Below, piece after piece: positions 24,728 to 34,531 of a stretch of 64,000 nucleotides of DNA. Position 1 is the stretch's first letter; each line of letters begins with the position of its first letter. Below the pieces are notes generated by a model that was not told the DNA's origin, ran no database searches, and saw only the letters and a list, made by a program, of their open reading frames with translations. Source of the DNA: Paraburkholderia caffeinitolerans (lineage in GTDB: Bacteria; Pseudomonadota; Gammaproteobacteria; Burkholderiales; Burkholderiaceae); the NCBI RefSeq assembly GCF_902859945.1, contig NZ_CADIKL010000008.1, positions 1 to 64,000 on the forward strand, written 5' to 3'. A program made the position numbers and the translations under genes.

Positions 24728-25394
24728 GACACTACCTTCCACCCGTAAAGCCGAAAACAGAATGAACAAATACCCGCAGCGGCGGCTGCATGTCAGCACT
24801 GTCGATGGAGCGCCGTGTGGCGCGGGGACGTCGGCTATCCAGCCGATACGTGACGCCCCGGAAAAGGGCGTCGTCGTTTTTGCGGGGCCAAAACCGTTGC
24901 AGGCGCAACGGGGCCGGCCAGGGCGAGCAGGACAGCCGCGCTGGATTCCGGCGTAGTGGCAAAAGACGTTCTTTCAGGAACAGTCACGCATCGTCACCCG
25001 TTTCGCATCAACAGGCTGGCCGTTGCCACAGCGGCCAATGACCGGCGTCACAGCAGCCAGAAGCTCCGCTGCCTGCATATCGATGCGCCGATCAATTTAG
25101 AGTGTTAATTCTAACTTTGTTAAATCTGTCCCGTTCATGCATCGCATTTGGGGGTTTCCCCAATTCATGACTGTCGCTCACTCGTGTTGCGAGTGCGCTG
25201 GCAGGCCTCTGATGGCAGCGGCCTCTTAGCGGGGTCGGAGCGAATCGGGCCATAGGTGAACTGGCATTTCAATGCGTATGGCGCATTACCAGACAGCATT
25301 ATTGCGTCGGCATCCTGAATAATATGCAACTCGTTTTCATGCGGGTTTAACACTATCAATCAACGGTTTGTCGTGCCGTTAGGAAAGGTTCGTA
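24728..25394. other. 667-bp intergenic region
   Basis: No well-supported gene is seen. It holds a hairpin with T-run at 24852-24881, an A+T-rich patch near 25093-25130 with TTAGAGTGTTAATTCTAAC that could be a promoter for the chemoreceptor, and a weak reverse 64-codon frame (25359-25165) starting with TTG and lacking a ribosome site. Confidence 0.5.
24852..24881 (+). terminator. hairpin with T-run
   Basis: GACGCCC (24852-24858) pairs with GGGCGTC (24866-24872) around CGGAAAA, followed by GTCG and T5 at 24877-24881. It has the form of an intrinsic terminator on the plus strand, but no plus-strand gene ends just before it. It lies in the leader of the small reverse gene. Confidence 0.4.
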
Positions 25395-27017
25395 ATGAGC
25401 ATTCTCACGACCGAATCAACGGTACGACCTACCAGGAAATATTCCTCGATGTACACGCTCAGCTTCCGGCAAAAACTCTGGCTACCGCTCGTAGTCAGCC
25501 TGACCGCACTGCTCCTTGTATCGATCGGCTCCGCATGGCTCTCCTATCAGACACGCATGGAGGAGCGCCGCAATGATCTGAAGAATATCGCGCAGGTCGG
25601 ACTCAGCATCGTCGAGGAATATGCCGCGCTTGCGCAAGGCGGTGCGCTCACGCCGGCGCAGGCGCGCAAGGAAGCGCTGGAACGGTTGCGCGGCCTGCGC
25701 TACGGCAGCGACGGCTACCTGCTCGTGATCGATTCGGCGCCCCGCATGATCATGCATCCGATCAAGCCTGGCACCGAGGGCAAGGACCTCTCTCAGGTGG
25801 CGGACGCCGATGGCCGGCACCATTACCTGAGCTTCGCGTCCGTTGCCCAGTCCCCGGCGGGCGGTTTCGTCGACTATGTGTTTCCGCATCCGAACGTCGT
25901 GCCGGCCAAGGCTGTCGACAAGCTCGGCTATGTCATTCGCTACGCGCCGTGGGACTGGATCATCTCGACAGGCGCCTACATCGACGACATCGAAGGTGCA
26001 TTCATCCAGTCGCTCTACGTGTCGGGCGGTGTGTTCGCCGTGGTGGCCGCGCTGCTCGCGCTGATCGTCGTGTACACGAACCGCAGCATCGAGCACACGA
26101 TCGGCGGCGATCCTCGCACGGCAGCGCACATGGCCGGTGCGATTGCCGCCGGTGACCTGGCGACACCTTTCGCCATTCGCGAGAAGGATCAACGCAGCCT
26201 GATGTTCGCGATCAGGCAGATGCGCGACGCACTTGCGATGACTGTCGCGCAGATACGGGCAAGCGCCGGCAACGTCGCGGCCGCTGCGGGCGAAATTGCG
26301 AACGGCAACATGGACTTGTCCGCGCGTACCGAAAGCCAGGCCGCTGCGCTGCAAGAAGCGGCGTCGAGCATGCATCAGTTGACTGGAATGGTGCGCGACA
26401 CCTCGGAAAACGCACGGGCAGCGAGCGAGTTGGCCGGCACTGCCGCACAGATCACGAACCGCGGAGGCGACATGGTCACGCGCGCCGTCGCAACCATGCA
26501 GGAGATTCGCGACGAATCGCGCAAGATGGTCGACATCATCGGCGTGATCGAGGGCATTGCGTTTCAAACCAACATTCTTGCGCTGAATGCCGCCGTGGAA
26601 GCGGCGCGCGCCGGCGAGCAAGGCCGCGGCTTCGCCGTGGTGGCGGCCGAGGTGCGCACGCTCGCCCAGCGCAGCGCGAACGCGGCAAAGGAAATCCGCG
26701 CGTTGATTGGCCAGGCGGTCGAGCGCGTGGGCAACGGTGCGGAACTCGTCGAGGCCACCGGCGCGACGATCAGCGAAGCACAAAGCGCGATCGGACGCGT
26801 GACCAGCATCGTTCACGAGATCGCGGCGGCGGCAGCGGACCAGAGCAATGGGCTGGAACAGATCAATGCCGCCGTCGCACAGATGGACGACAAGACCCAG
26901 CAGAACGCAGCACTAGTAGAACAAGCGGCTGCGGCCACGCAATCGCTGGAGGAGCAGTCGCATCGTCTTCAGGAAGCGGTCGCGGTGTTCAGAACGACAG
27001 CGGACGCGCGTGGCTAA
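25395..27017 (+). CDS. methyl-accepting chemotaxis protein with single-Cache sensor
   Basis: The 540-residue receptor has a first membrane span (about 32-54), a periplasmic Cache_2-type domain with [20 protein letters not shown] and [21 protein letters not shown], a second span near 210-232 and a HAMP-like linker. The cytoplasmic helical rod has the signalling hairpin [20 protein letters not shown] and [20 protein letters not shown]. No pentapeptide tether is visible at the C-terminus. Cache_2 receptors often sense small carboxylates. AGGAAAGG lies before ATG 25395. A binding-protein gene follows 196 bases downstream. Confidence 0.93.
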   Translation: MSILTTESTVRPTRKYSSMYTLSFRQKLWLPLVVSLTALLLVSIGSAWLSYQTRMEERRNDLKNIAQVGLSIVEEYAALAQGGALTPAQARKEALERLRGLRYGSDGYLLVIDSAPRMIMHPIKPGTEGKDLSQVADADGRHHYLSFASVAQSPAGGFVDYVFPHPNVVPAKAVDKLGYVIRYAPWDWIISTGAYIDDIEGAFIQSLYVSGGVFAVVAALLALIVVYTNRSIEHTIGGDPRTAAHMAGAIAAGDLATPFAIREKDQRSLMFAIRQMRDALAMTVAQIRASAGNVAAAAGEIANGNMDLSARTESQAAALQEAASSMHQLTGMVRDTSENARAASELAGTAAQITNRGGDMVTRAVATMQEIRDESRKMVDIIGVIEGIAFQTNILALNAAVEAARAGEQGRGFAVVAAEVRTLAQRSANAAKEIRALIGQAVERVGNGAELVEATGATISEAQSAIGRVTSIVHEIAAAAADQSNGLEQINAAVAQMDDKTQQNAALVEQAAAATQSLEEQSHRLQEAVAVFRTTADARG

Positions 27018-27031
27018 CGTTGCCTCGGACA

Positions 27032-27087
27032 GGGTCTTGCAACTATGCCGATTTCTGCATCGGCGGGGTTTATTTCCCACAAGACCC
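27032..27087 (+). other. structured leader element between receptor and binding-protein genes
   Basis: GGGTCTTG (27032-27039) pairs with CAAGACCC (27080-27087), and inside GCCGA (27047-27051) pairs with TCGGC (27060-27064). No T-run follows. It could be a terminator-like or leader hairpin. Confidence 0.35.
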
Positions 27088-27213
27088 AACAAGCTCCGGG
27101 TTCGTATATTGGTGGCAGCCGACCGTAAAAACGGAACGCGAGGAGACATGTGCCTGCAAGGCCATCGTAGGTGCGGGCACCAGCACGATTCACCATCGAG
27201 GAGCACTACAAGA

Positions 27214-28368
27214 ATGACGTTTCATCGCACTGCCCTTTCCGCCGCATGTATCTTGGGTTTTACCCTGGCAAGCGCCTCCAGCGCCTTTGCAGCCTCGCCG
27301 GTCGACGTGAAGATCGGCTTTGCCGCGCCGCTCACGGGTGGTCAGGCTCACTACGGCGCCGACTTCCGCAGCGGCGTAGAGCTCGCCATCGAGGACATGA
27401 ACGCCACCAACCCGGTCATCGGCGGCAAGCCCGTGCATTTCGTCCTTGACGCTCAGGACGACCAGGCCGACCCGCGCACCGGCACGACGGTCGCGCAAAA
27501 GCTCGTGGACGACGGCGTGGCCGCCGTGATCGGCCACTACAACTCGGGCACCAGCCTTCCGGCCGCGCCGATCTACGCGAAGGCGGGCATCCCCGAAATC
27601 GCCATGGCCACGGCGCCCACCTACACGCGTCTTGGCCTGCCCACCACGTTCCGTCTGCTGACTTCGGATACGCAGTTGGGCAGCGTGCTGGGCGACTACG
27701 CGGTGAAGGGTCTCAAGTTCAAGCGCATTGCGATCGTCGACGACCGCACCGCCTACGGGCAAGGCGTGGCCGTGGAGTTCACCAAGGCCGCCAAGGCAGC
27801 GGGCGCGACCATCGTCGATCAGGAATTCACGAACGACAAGGCCGTGGACTTCCGCGCGATTCTCACGAGGATCAAGTCGGCAAACGTGGATGCGGTGTTC
27901 TACGGCGGCGCCGACACCCAGGCCGCGCCGATGCTCAAGCAGATGCGCTCGCTGGCGATCAAGTCGACGCTGATCGGGCCGGACATGGTTCAGTCGGAAA
28001 ACCTGATCAAGATTGCGGGCGAGTCGGCTGAAGGTACGCTGGCCGCATCGGAAGGCAGCCCGCTCGACCAGATGCCGGGCGGCAAGGCGTTTGCCGAGCG
28101 TTATGAAAAGCGCTTCAATCACCCGGTGGAACTGTACGCGCCGTACGCGTACGACGGCACGATGGCCGTGTTTAATGCCATGAAGAAGGCGGACTCGACC
28201 GATCCGCATGTGTTCCTTACCGCGCTGAAGGCGACGAACATGAAGGGTGTTACCACCAGCGAGCTCTCGTACGATCAGTACGGAGACCTGAAGTACGGCG
28301 GCGTGACGGTGTACAAGGTCCAGGGCGGCAAGTGGGTGCCATTGCAGACCGTGGGTACGAAGAAGTAA
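27214..28368 (+). CDS. branched-chain amino-acid-type ABC transporter substrate-binding protein
   Basis: ATG 27214 has GAGGAG upstream. The 384-residue product has a signal peptide (ALSAACILGFTLASASSAFA) and a type I periplasmic-binding fold similar to LivJ/LivK: VKIGFAAPLTGGQAHYGADF, VAAVIGHYNSGTSLPAAPIY, RIAIVDDRTAYGQGVA and DAVFYGGADTQAAPML. LivK-like proteins bind amino acids, but many homologues bind aromatic or aliphatic acids. No permease or ATPase gene is next to it, so it must use a distant transporter. A chemoreceptor gene lies upstream. A strong terminator follows. Confidence 0.92.
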   Translation: MTFHRTALSAACILGFTLASASSAFAASPVDVKIGFAAPLTGGQAHYGADFRSGVELAIEDMNATNPVIGGKPVHFVLDAQDDQADPRTGTTVAQKLVDDGVAAVIGHYNSGTSLPAAPIYAKAGIPEIAMATAPTYTRLGLPTTFRLLTSDTQLGSVLGDYAVKGLKFKRIAIVDDRTAYGQGVAVEFTKAAKAAGATIVDQEFTNDKAVDFRAILTRIKSANVDAVFYGGADTQAAPMLKQMRSLAIKSTLIGPDMVQSENLIKIAGESAEGTLAASEGSPLDQMPGGKAFAERYEKRFNHPVELYAPYAYDGTMAVFNAMKKADSTDPHVFLTALKATNMKGVTTSELSYDQYGDLKYGGVTVYKVQGGKWVPLQTVGTKK

Positions 28369-28383
28369 GGCATAAGATACTCG

Positions 28384-28424
28384 CGCGCCGCGCTCGTGTG
28401 TTTCGCGAGTGCGGCGCGTTTCTA
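28384..28424 (+). terminator. intrinsic terminator of the binding-protein gene
   Basis: CGCGCCGCGCTCG (28384-28396) pairs with CGAGTGCGGCGCG (28406-28418), 13 pairs with one G-T wobble, followed by TTTCTATTT. Confidence 0.75.
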
Positions 28425-28884
28425 TTTCAGTGCGGGTCTAGCAATCTTCTGGCCTGGCGGTTGTTGCCACCGGCCTTCATTCGAACACGAGTTCGACGTC
28501 CGCGAGACACGGATAGTCTTTTTTAGGTTCTTCGCGGATTTCCGTGGAGGCCGATTGCGGACAGGCTGTAATCGGCCGATAGTGTTGAAAAACTCCCCGA
28601 CCACGAGTTCAACGAGGTTTTCGTGGGTCCTCTTACCCCTAACCGATGCTCACGAGCGGCTTGTAGAGCGATCTGAGAGGCCGATTTTTCGCGAGTCGGT
28701 CCTGCTCCGCGGAGATAGGAGTTTTTCAACACTATCGGCCATGAAGTGTCATTCGTTAGCTTTGCGGCACTGACACTCGAACGTCCGCTGCGGCCTGCGA
28801 ACGGCAATTCGATTCACGTATGTGAGCGACTGCATAAAATCGAACTTCCTTCTTGAGGTAATTTTCTCAGGCGTACCGCGTGAC
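28425..28884. other. intergenic region around the MITE-like element
   Basis: Apart from the inverted-repeat element I see no gene with support. Short frames reading across the repeat exist on the reverse strand but lack ribosome sites and family resemblance. Confidence 0.5.
28574..28740. mobile_element. 167-bp MITE-like element with perfect 23-bp terminal inverted repeats
   Basis: The left end 28574-28596 starts GGCCGATAGTGTTGAAAAA and the right end 28718-28740 is its exact reverse complement. The inner 121 bp has no long open frame of recognisable type. TGTTGAAAAAC termini are typical of some IS5/IS1182-type elements, so this may be a non-autonomous relative. Left flank is TGTAATC and right flank ATGAAGT; no target duplication is obvious. 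Confidence 0.6.
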
Positions 28885-30201
28885 TTAGGCCACGTCAGTT
28901 TCGTCACTATCCTGCCATTTTTCCGCCACTGAAAGGTGAAGCTTGGAGTGTCGTGACGATTGCCGAGGTTCGGAAAGGTGGCGCGATCGCTCAACGACCT
29001 CGAATGGAATATCAAATATCTTGGCGAGTCTTCCGGAAAGATCCGGTGCATGAAGAAATTGGCGCCTAGCTTTCATTAACAGACGGACACGTCGCTTACG
29101 GTATACATCGACGACTCTCTCAACCGGGAGAGAGATCAGCTTCTCGGCAAGCGTCTTTACTGTTTTGACGGAAGGGGACGCGATAACTTCGGGAATGGCA
29201 AGAAACGCCTCAGACACAGAAGTCGCCGCAGTCCGAAGGTCTTGCCTTTCATCCGGCCAAAGTGAATTGGCCAATAGGTCAAGCTCTCTCGCTCGTTTTA
29301 GTCGCCTTTTTAGGGGAACGTCAGGGTCAGTAAGATCGCTTTCCAATTGATTCATCTGCGCGCGGTACTCTGCAAATTCCCTACGCAGCTCCAATGCAGC
29401 GTCGATTAACCCAGAAGGAGACGTAGCGTTTCGCACGATCATCGATGCAATTGGCGTTTCGGGAAAATTCACCGCAGCTCCAAGTTCGGCAAGCTTGGAT
29501 ATTTCGCGTTTCGCACCAGCATTCAATCGATCTAGAAGTAGCTCTGTCGCCCCTTTTCGAATTCGAAGCAGTTCACCTTCGTAGCCGGCGAGATTTTTCT
29601 CATCAACGTGAGATAAAATATATGGGACGCGAGCCAACGAAGCTGATTCTGCTACATGCAGCGGGGCTCCGTACCAAAATGCCATCTGAGCAGCCGCGAA
29701 CGGAAGGTGGGCCCTACGCCTCGGCTGCTCTATCGCCAAGAACTTTGAAAATTCGCGCTGCAGAGCTCTGCTAGTGGGAGTGAGGCGGGCCGCAACATCA
29801 TCGGCTGTGGGATCGCCGACGCCTATATGTGCCGCGTGTAGTACGCCTGCCTTAGCCAGCCGATCGATGATCGCTTCGTCGTCTAGGTCAAGGTCGCCCT
29901 TAAGGTGAAAAACAGAAAAATCAACCCAGTTTCGCTTACTATTGACTATCCTATCTGTCCTCTTTGAGAAGACTGGGATCGGGACAATGATCCGCTCGGT
30001 ACAAACCACAAATTCGAGGAATTCAAGAAACTCGCGCAATACCTTGAAGGAAAAATAAGGTTCAATCTCAGGTTCAGATCTACGTTGTCTGCTGAAGCCC
30101 TGAAGAATTAGCCCTGGGTACGGAACGCGCCAGCGTGAAAGGAGAACATCGCCAGGTGTAGCGCTCAATGAATGCCGTTCTTGGTCTAGTTCGTCTGTCA
30201 T
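28885..30201 (-). CDS. unrecognised protein of about 438 residues in an A+T-richer patch
   Basis: I do not recognise this family. With ATG 30201 it reads MTDELDQERHSLSATPGDVL; an in-frame TTG at 30279 would add 26 residues. Neither has a ribosome site. The sequence is soluble-looking, with no signal or membrane span. It begins with a mixed region (WRVPYPGLILQGF, FLEFLEFVVCTERIIVPIPV), then a helical middle (RALQREFSKFLAIEQPRRR) and a charged helical C-terminal half (ALELRREFAEYRAQMNQLES, LKRRLKRARELDLLANSL). The codon usage looks less GC-biased than its neighbours, and the gene lies beside a MITE-like element. Horizontal acquisition is likely; a defence or host-interaction role would be speculation. 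Confidence 0.75.
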   Translation of the reverse strand: MTDELDQERHSLSATPGDVLLSRWRVPYPGLILQGFSRQRRSEPEIEPYFSFKVLREFLEFLEFVVCTERIIVPIPVFSKRTDRIVNSKRNWVDFSVFHLKGDLDLDDEAIIDRLAKAGVLHAAHIGVGDPTADDVAARLTPTSRALQREFSKFLAIEQPRRRAHLPFAAAQMAFWYGAPLHVAESASLARVPYILSHVDEKNLAGYEGELLRIRKGATELLLDRLNAGAKREISKLAELGAAVNFPETPIASMIVRNATSPSGLIDAALELRREFAEYRAQMNQLESDLTDPDVPLKRRLKRARELDLLANSLWPDERQDLRTAATSVSEAFLAIPEVIASPSVKTVKTLAEKLISLPVERVVDVYRKRRVRLLMKARRQFLHAPDLSGRLAKIFDIPFEVVERSRHLSEPRQSSRHSKLHLSVAEKWQDSDETDVA

Positions 30202-30736
30202 AGCGGATGTGGTGGTTTCAGCGGAACAGAATTTTCCGTCCACATGCGGTCTCTCACGATGATTTGGATGTTTTGGCAATAGACGGGATACTACAAGAAA
30301 AGTAAGCCGATATCACGCGTACGATCAAATTTTGCTGCGAGTAATTTCATGAGGCTGGCCAAGCACCCCGGCCAGTAACGGGGTTGTTTATGTCCCAACT
30401 ACTCGCGGTGTTCGCCACAATCGAAAGTGCGAGCGTGAATGTTGGACAGTCGCACGCAACTGCGCGTCCTGTTCGTGACGCTCAGCGGCTTTTTTGCCGA
30501 CGAAGTTCTATGACCACGAAAGCATATGACTTGTCGACTGTCACTATAGGTTGAATGGCCGCTTCACCTTGGAAACAGCCGCTATGCCAATACAACAGTG
30601 GAAGGCCGCTTAGGGTCGACCACGGAAGTTCGTGGTTCTGCGGCCGCACAACGGCGGGCGCACCGCATCCGGGCCGGACCGTCGTCGGCTACATCCACTA
30701 AAATGAATGAACACCAGGAGACTACCGGGGTCCATC
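30202..30736. other. 535-bp intergenic region
   Basis: No gene is supported. Near 30355-30390 GGCTGGCCAAGCACCCCGGCCAG forms a short hairpin. Around 30555-30615 three similar words (ATGGCCGCTT, ACAGCCGCT, AGGCCGCTT) recur, ending in AGGGTCGACCAC, resembling dispersed intergenic repeats of proteobacteria. The rest has no clear signal. Confidence 0.45.
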
Positions 30737-31507
30737 ATGCACCGCATCTCGATCACGCGAGCGTGGAAACGAACAGCCAGGCCAATCCGTATCGCTGCGT
30801 GCATCGCTTTTTTGCTGTCACCACTTGCCCTGCCTGCCCAGGACGAAACACCGGGTATTGCCTTTTCCACGCTCGAGCCGGGCGGACCGCTGCCAGCGGG
30901 GTGGAAGAACTTGCCGGTGGTGCACGGCAAGGCGATGACGCAATACACACTAGTTCGCGACGGCAACACGACGGTCCTTCAGGCAGACGCGGATCGTTCC
31001 GCTTCCGCGCTGATGCATAAAGGCAATATCGAACTGACGCAGACACCCGTCGTGGCATGGCGCTGGAAAGCAGAAAAGCCTATCGAGGGCGCCGACAATC
31101 GTGTCGGTTCGAAGGAAGACGCACCCACGCGACTGGTATTTACATTTGACGGCGACGTGAGCAAGCTTTCGATTTTTGCTCGCACGAGCATGGCAATGGC
31201 AAAGCGCATGGGCGGCCAAGACCTGCCCTACGCGACGCTTATGTACATCTGGTCGACCTCGGCCGCGCAAGGCAGCGTCATCGCCAACCCTCACACGGAC
31301 CGTGTTCAGATGATCGTCGTTTCCGGCCAACCGGGCGATGCCGGCCAGTGGCAAACCCTCCGTCGCAACATCGTGCAGGACTATGAGAAAGTCTTTCACG
31401 AGCCGCCAGGACGGATCACCAGCTACGGCCTGCTCACCGATACCGACAACACCGGCACTACGACGCGGGCATGGTATGGAGACGTTCGATTTCTCCCTGG
31501 GCCATAA
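30737..31507 (+). CDS. DUF3047 family exported protein
   Basis: The 256-residue product has a signal region (IRIAACIAFLLSPLALPAQ). The mature part has the DUF3047 blocks TPVVAWRWKAEKPIEGADNR, DAPTRLVFTFDGDVSKL, ATLMYIWSTSAAQGSVIANPHTDRVQMIVV and the end GLLTDTDNTGTTTRAWYGDV. This fold resembles carbohydrate-binding-like beta sandwiches, but the function is unknown. ATG 30737 was chosen; ATG 30707 is in frame and has no better ribosome site. It converges with the SYLF gene downstream. Confidence 0.8.
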   Translation: MHRISITRAWKRTARPIRIAACIAFLLSPLALPAQDETPGIAFSTLEPGGPLPAGWKNLPVVHGKAMTQYTLVRDGNTTVLQADADRSASALMHKGNIELTQTPVVAWRWKAEKPIEGADNRVGSKEDAPTRLVFTFDGDVSKLSIFARTSMAMAKRMGGQDLPYATLMYIWSTSAAQGSVIANPHTDRVQMIVVSGQPGDAGQWQTLRRNIVQDYEKVFHEPPGRITSYGLLTDTDNTGTTTRAWYGDVRFLPGP

Positions 31508-31530
31508 CTCACTGGAACAGTCGCCGCAAA

Positions 31531-32094
31531 TCACCGGGGCTTGTAAGAGAACTTCTGGCCGCCGACGCTTGCCTCGTACATCAGCCCACCCTTGGCCACA
31601 GTGAATACGGCCATGCCTTTTCGATAGGATCCCGTAGTTTTTGCGTCGTTCTTGCCTCCACTGACGTTAGCAGACGTTCCGGTCGTGCCTGCCTGTGCGC
31701 CCGCCGCAGCAGTGATCGCGATTGCATTCGCATCTGCGCCGAATTCGAAGTTGCCGCCGGTGAATTCCTTGAGTGCGCGTTCGTCCTCGAACAGGATGAG
31801 TTCACTGTACACCTGGCCGCCTAGTTGCAAACCCACAGTGAGTTGAGTCATCGTCGCATCGCCGATATGTTTCCCTTGCTTATAGACGCGGCCCTTGCCA
31901 CGGGCACCGCCGATACCGACTCCTCCCTTGCCAATCTTCGGAAACACGGCGTAGGCGTAGGCACTATGCAGAAGACTGCCGCTTTCTCCCGCATTCTTGA
32001 ACAGGTTGAGTGTGTCCGAATACTCGTCGGCCCGAGCAGCAGAGACAGGCAATAACAGCAGGATTGTGAGCGTCAACATCAGACGTTTGAGCAT
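31531..32094 (-). CDS. SYLF-domain (Ysc84/DUF500) lipid-binding-like exported protein
   Basis: ATG 32094 has GGAGAACAAATC upstream. The 187-residue product has a signal peptide (MLTLTILLLLPVSAARA). The SYLF core is present: SAYAYAVFPKIGKGGVGIGG, GRVYKQGKHIGDATMTQLTV, GLQLGGQVYSELILFEDERAL and the C-terminal KGMAVFTVAKGGLMYEASVG. Eukaryotic SYLF domains bind phosphoinositides; bacterial members are exported and poorly characterised, often linked to envelope stress. No operon partner is seen. Confidence 0.88.
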   Translation of the reverse strand: MLKRLMLTLTILLLLPVSAARADEYSDTLNLFKNAGESGSLLHSAYAYAVFPKIGKGGVGIGGARGKGRVYKQGKHIGDATMTQLTVGLQLGGQVYSELILFEDERALKEFTGGNFEFGADANAIAITAAAGAQAGTTGTSANVSGGKNDAKTTGSYRKGMAVFTVAKGGLMYEASVGGQKFSYKPR

Positions 32095-32692
32095 GATTTG
32101 TTCTCCATGGATTGGGCGCATTCAAGCACTGCCGTGACGCATTTGCAGTGTATAACCAATTTCCCCCTCTAACTGCCTGGCGAACGTTGGCGCTTCGCCC
32201 GCCCGTTTCATCATCGTGAATGCCCGACTGCACCGCTTCGCTATGGCGTTAGCGACCGTCCGGCACACCGCCTGACCGTGTCGAATCCGACACCACTGAC
32301 CATCCCGATCTATCAATCGTTATAGCCGTGAAGCCCCCAACCGCATTGGGGCACTCCGCGGTTTCCTCCATCGGGCTTATTCGACGCTTGCCGGCATGCG
32401 CGGAGGCATGCACATTCCTGCGGCCAATGGCAGGCATCGAAGAAGTGTTCGGAGATTTGCGCGATCTACGCAGCCGCACGCCTACTTCGATGCCGACGAC
32501 AAGGGGCATCTCGCGGCCGCCCGCCCCCTTTTTGCGCACTCGCGCTGCGGCGGCCGGCGCAGGCGTGGGTTCCTCGACCGTGAATGTTGATGTAGTCCTC
32601 CCAATACTGCCCCACGCGCTACGCGGCTCGCCGTTATTCGCCCGATCTTGCCAGTCTCCCGGCGCCCCCTGACGCTCCCTCCCCAATTCATA

Positions 32693-32704
32693 TTGATTAG
32701 ACAA
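32693..32704. promoter_or_regulatory. HutC-like operator, distal
   Basis: TTGATTAGACAA matches 10 of 12 positions of the reverse complement of the proximal box. It lies 168 bp before the hutH start, so its role is less sure. Confidence 0.45.
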
Positions 32705-32794
32705 CTTTCGGCAGGCTTACACGGCACACCATCTCGCAGAATCACGCAAATTCGGCCCACATTGGCCTATGCGTAAACCCTCATATCGGCAAAG

Positions 32795-32806
32795 TTGTCT
32801 ATACAA
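32795..32806. promoter_or_regulatory. HutC-like operator, proximal
   Basis: TTGTCTATACAA has the TTGT-N4-ACAA form of HutC sites known from Pseudomonas and other proteobacteria. It lies 66 bp upstream of the hutH start. HutC is a GntR-family repressor released by urocanate; no hutC gene is in the window. Confidence 0.6.
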
Positions 32807-32871
32807 TATGCTTCGACCGTGGCAGTAAACCTACCTGCCTTAGCTATCAATTTTTTATGTGGAGGAAGTCC

Positions 32872-34434
32872 GTGACTTCGCGTTGCCAGGATACTCATCA
32901 AGTTACGGCGTTGTGCATCACCCCCGGAACGCTCACGCTCCCGCAGTTGCGCACTGTGCATCAGAACCCCGTACGACTCTCGCTCGACACCAGCTCCAAT
33001 GAAGCCATCGAGCGCAGCGTGGCCTGCGTCGAGCAGATCATCGCGGAAGACCGCACGGCCTACGGCATCAACACCGGCTTCGGCCTGCTCGCTTCGACGC
33101 GCATCGCTCGCGAAGACCTCGAAAATCTCCAGCGCTCGCTGGTGCTCTCGCACGCTGCAGGCGTGGGCGAAGCGCTCGACGATGCGCTCGTGCGCCTGAT
33201 CATGGTGCTCAAGATCAACAGCCTCGCACGCGGCATTTCTGGCATCCGCCGCTCGGTGATCGACGCGCTCATCGCGCTCGTGAACGCCGAGGTGTATCCG
33301 CGCATTCCCGTGAAGGGTTCGGTGGGCGCATCGGGCGACCTCGCGCCGCTCGCGCACATGTCGCTCGTGCTGCTGGGCGAAGGCGAAGCGCGCCACGACG
33401 GCCGCTGGATGCCGGCGCGCGAAGCGCTCAAGATCGCCGGCCTCGAGCCGCTCAGCCTCGCCGCGAAGGAAGGCCTCGCGCTGCTGAACGGCACGCAAGC
33501 CTCGACCGCGTACGCGCTCAAGGGCCTGTTCCTCGCCGAAGACCTCTACGCCGCCGCAAGCGTGTGTGGCGCGTTGAGCGTGGAAGCCATGCTCGGCTCG
33601 CGTGCACCGTTCGATCCGCGCATTCACGCCGCTCGCGGCCAGCGCGGCCAGATCGACGCGGCTGCTGTGTATCGTCACCTGCTCGGCGCATCGAGCCAGG
33701 TGGGCGCATCGCACGAGAATTGCGAGAAGGTTCAGGACCCGTATTCGCTGCGCTGCCAGCCGCAAGTCATGGGCGCGTGCCTCACGCAGATCCGCAACGC
33801 CGCTGAAGTCCTCGAAGTGGAATCGAACGCGGTTTCGGACAACCCGCTCGTGTTCCCCGAAGAAGGCGACGTCATTTCGGGCGGCAACTTCCACGCCGAA
33901 CCCGTTGCAATGGCCGCCGACAATCTCGCGCTCGCGATTGCTGAAATCGGCTCGCTCAGCGAACGCCGCATCTCGCTGATGATGGACAAGCACATGTCGC
34001 AGCTTCCCGCGTTCCTCGTGGCGAACGGCGGTGTGAATTCGGGCTTCATGATCGCGCAGGTGACGGCCGCGGCGCTCGCCTCGGACAACAAGGCGCTCGC
34101 CCACCCCGCCAGCGTCGACAGCCTGCCGACCTCGGCCAACCAGGAAGACCACGTGTCGATGGCGCCCAATGCGGGCCGCCGTCTCTGGGAAATGGCCGAC
34201 AACGTCAAGGGTGTGATCGCGATCGAATGGCTCGGCGCATGCCAGGGCCTGGACTTCCGCGAAGGCCTGAAGACCACCGACGCCCTGGAAACCGCGCGCT
34301 ATATCCTGCGCCAGACCGTGCCGTTCTACGATAAGGACCGCTACTTCGCGCCCGACATCGAAGCAGCAAGCGCATTGATCGCCCAGCGCCATCTGAGCGC
34401 GCTGCTGCCCGCCGCCACGCTGCCGAGCCTGTAA
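32872..34434 (+). CDS. hutH: histidine ammonia-lyase
   Basis: GTG at 32872 has GGAGGAAG 3-10 bases upstream and gives 520 residues. The Ala153-Ser154-Gly155 triad in [12 protein letters not shown] cyclises to the MIO cofactor. Other HAL features are [43 protein letters not shown] and [18 protein letters not shown], with the HAL-type glutamate rather than PAL/TAL substitutions. It removes ammonia from histidine to form urocanate. A short N-terminal extension precedes the usual start region. The remaining hut genes (hutU, hutI, hutG) are absent; only a permease follows. Probably controlled by HutC. Confidence 0.95.
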   Translation: MTSRCQDTHQVTALCITPGTLTLPQLRTVHQNPVRLSLDTSSNEAIERSVACVEQIIAEDRTAYGINTGFGLLASTRIAREDLENLQRSLVLSHAAGVGEALDDALVRLIMVLKINSLARGISGIRRSVIDALIALVNAEVYPRIPVKGSVGASGDLAPLAHMSLVLLGEGEARHDGRWMPAREALKIAGLEPLSLAAKEGLALLNGTQASTAYALKGLFLAEDLYAAASVCGALSVEAMLGSRAPFDPRIHAARGQRGQIDAAAVYRHLLGASSQVGASHENCEKVQDPYSLRCQPQVMGACLTQIRNAAEVLEVESNAVSDNPLVFPEEGDVISGGNFHAEPVAMAADNLALAIAEIGSLSERRISLMMDKHMSQLPAFLVANGGVNSGFMIAQVTAAALASDNKALAHPASVDSLPTSANQEDHVSMAPNAGRRLWEMADNVKGVIAIEWLGACQGLDFREGLKTTDALETARYILRQTVPFYDKDRYFAPDIEAASALIAQRHLSALLPAATLPSL

Positions 34435-34531
34435 AGGCCCGCATCGCGTATCAAGCATGCACGGCCGTCAGGAATACTGAGCAATGCATCGGCATTGCCC
34501 GGTGCCACCCCACGGCCGTGTCCAGGAGAAG

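Larger units (their letters stand above)
32095..32871. other. 777-bp intergenic region upstream of hutH
   Basis: The part from 32120 to 32680 contains overlapping open frames on both strands (reverse 32704-32249, forward 32328-32672) with no recognisable domain or ribosome site; I regard none as a gene. The 3' part holds two HutC-like boxes and the hutH promoter region. Confidence 0.5.

Noticed and set aside
25165..25359. A 64-codon reverse frame before the chemoreceptor gene
   Set aside because: Starts with TTG, lacks a ribosome site and shows no family; it may be a small gene but is not supported.
32249..32704. Overlapping frames on both strands upstream of hutH
   Set aside because: Neither has a ribosome site nor any recognisable domain, composition is low-complexity, and they cover each other.
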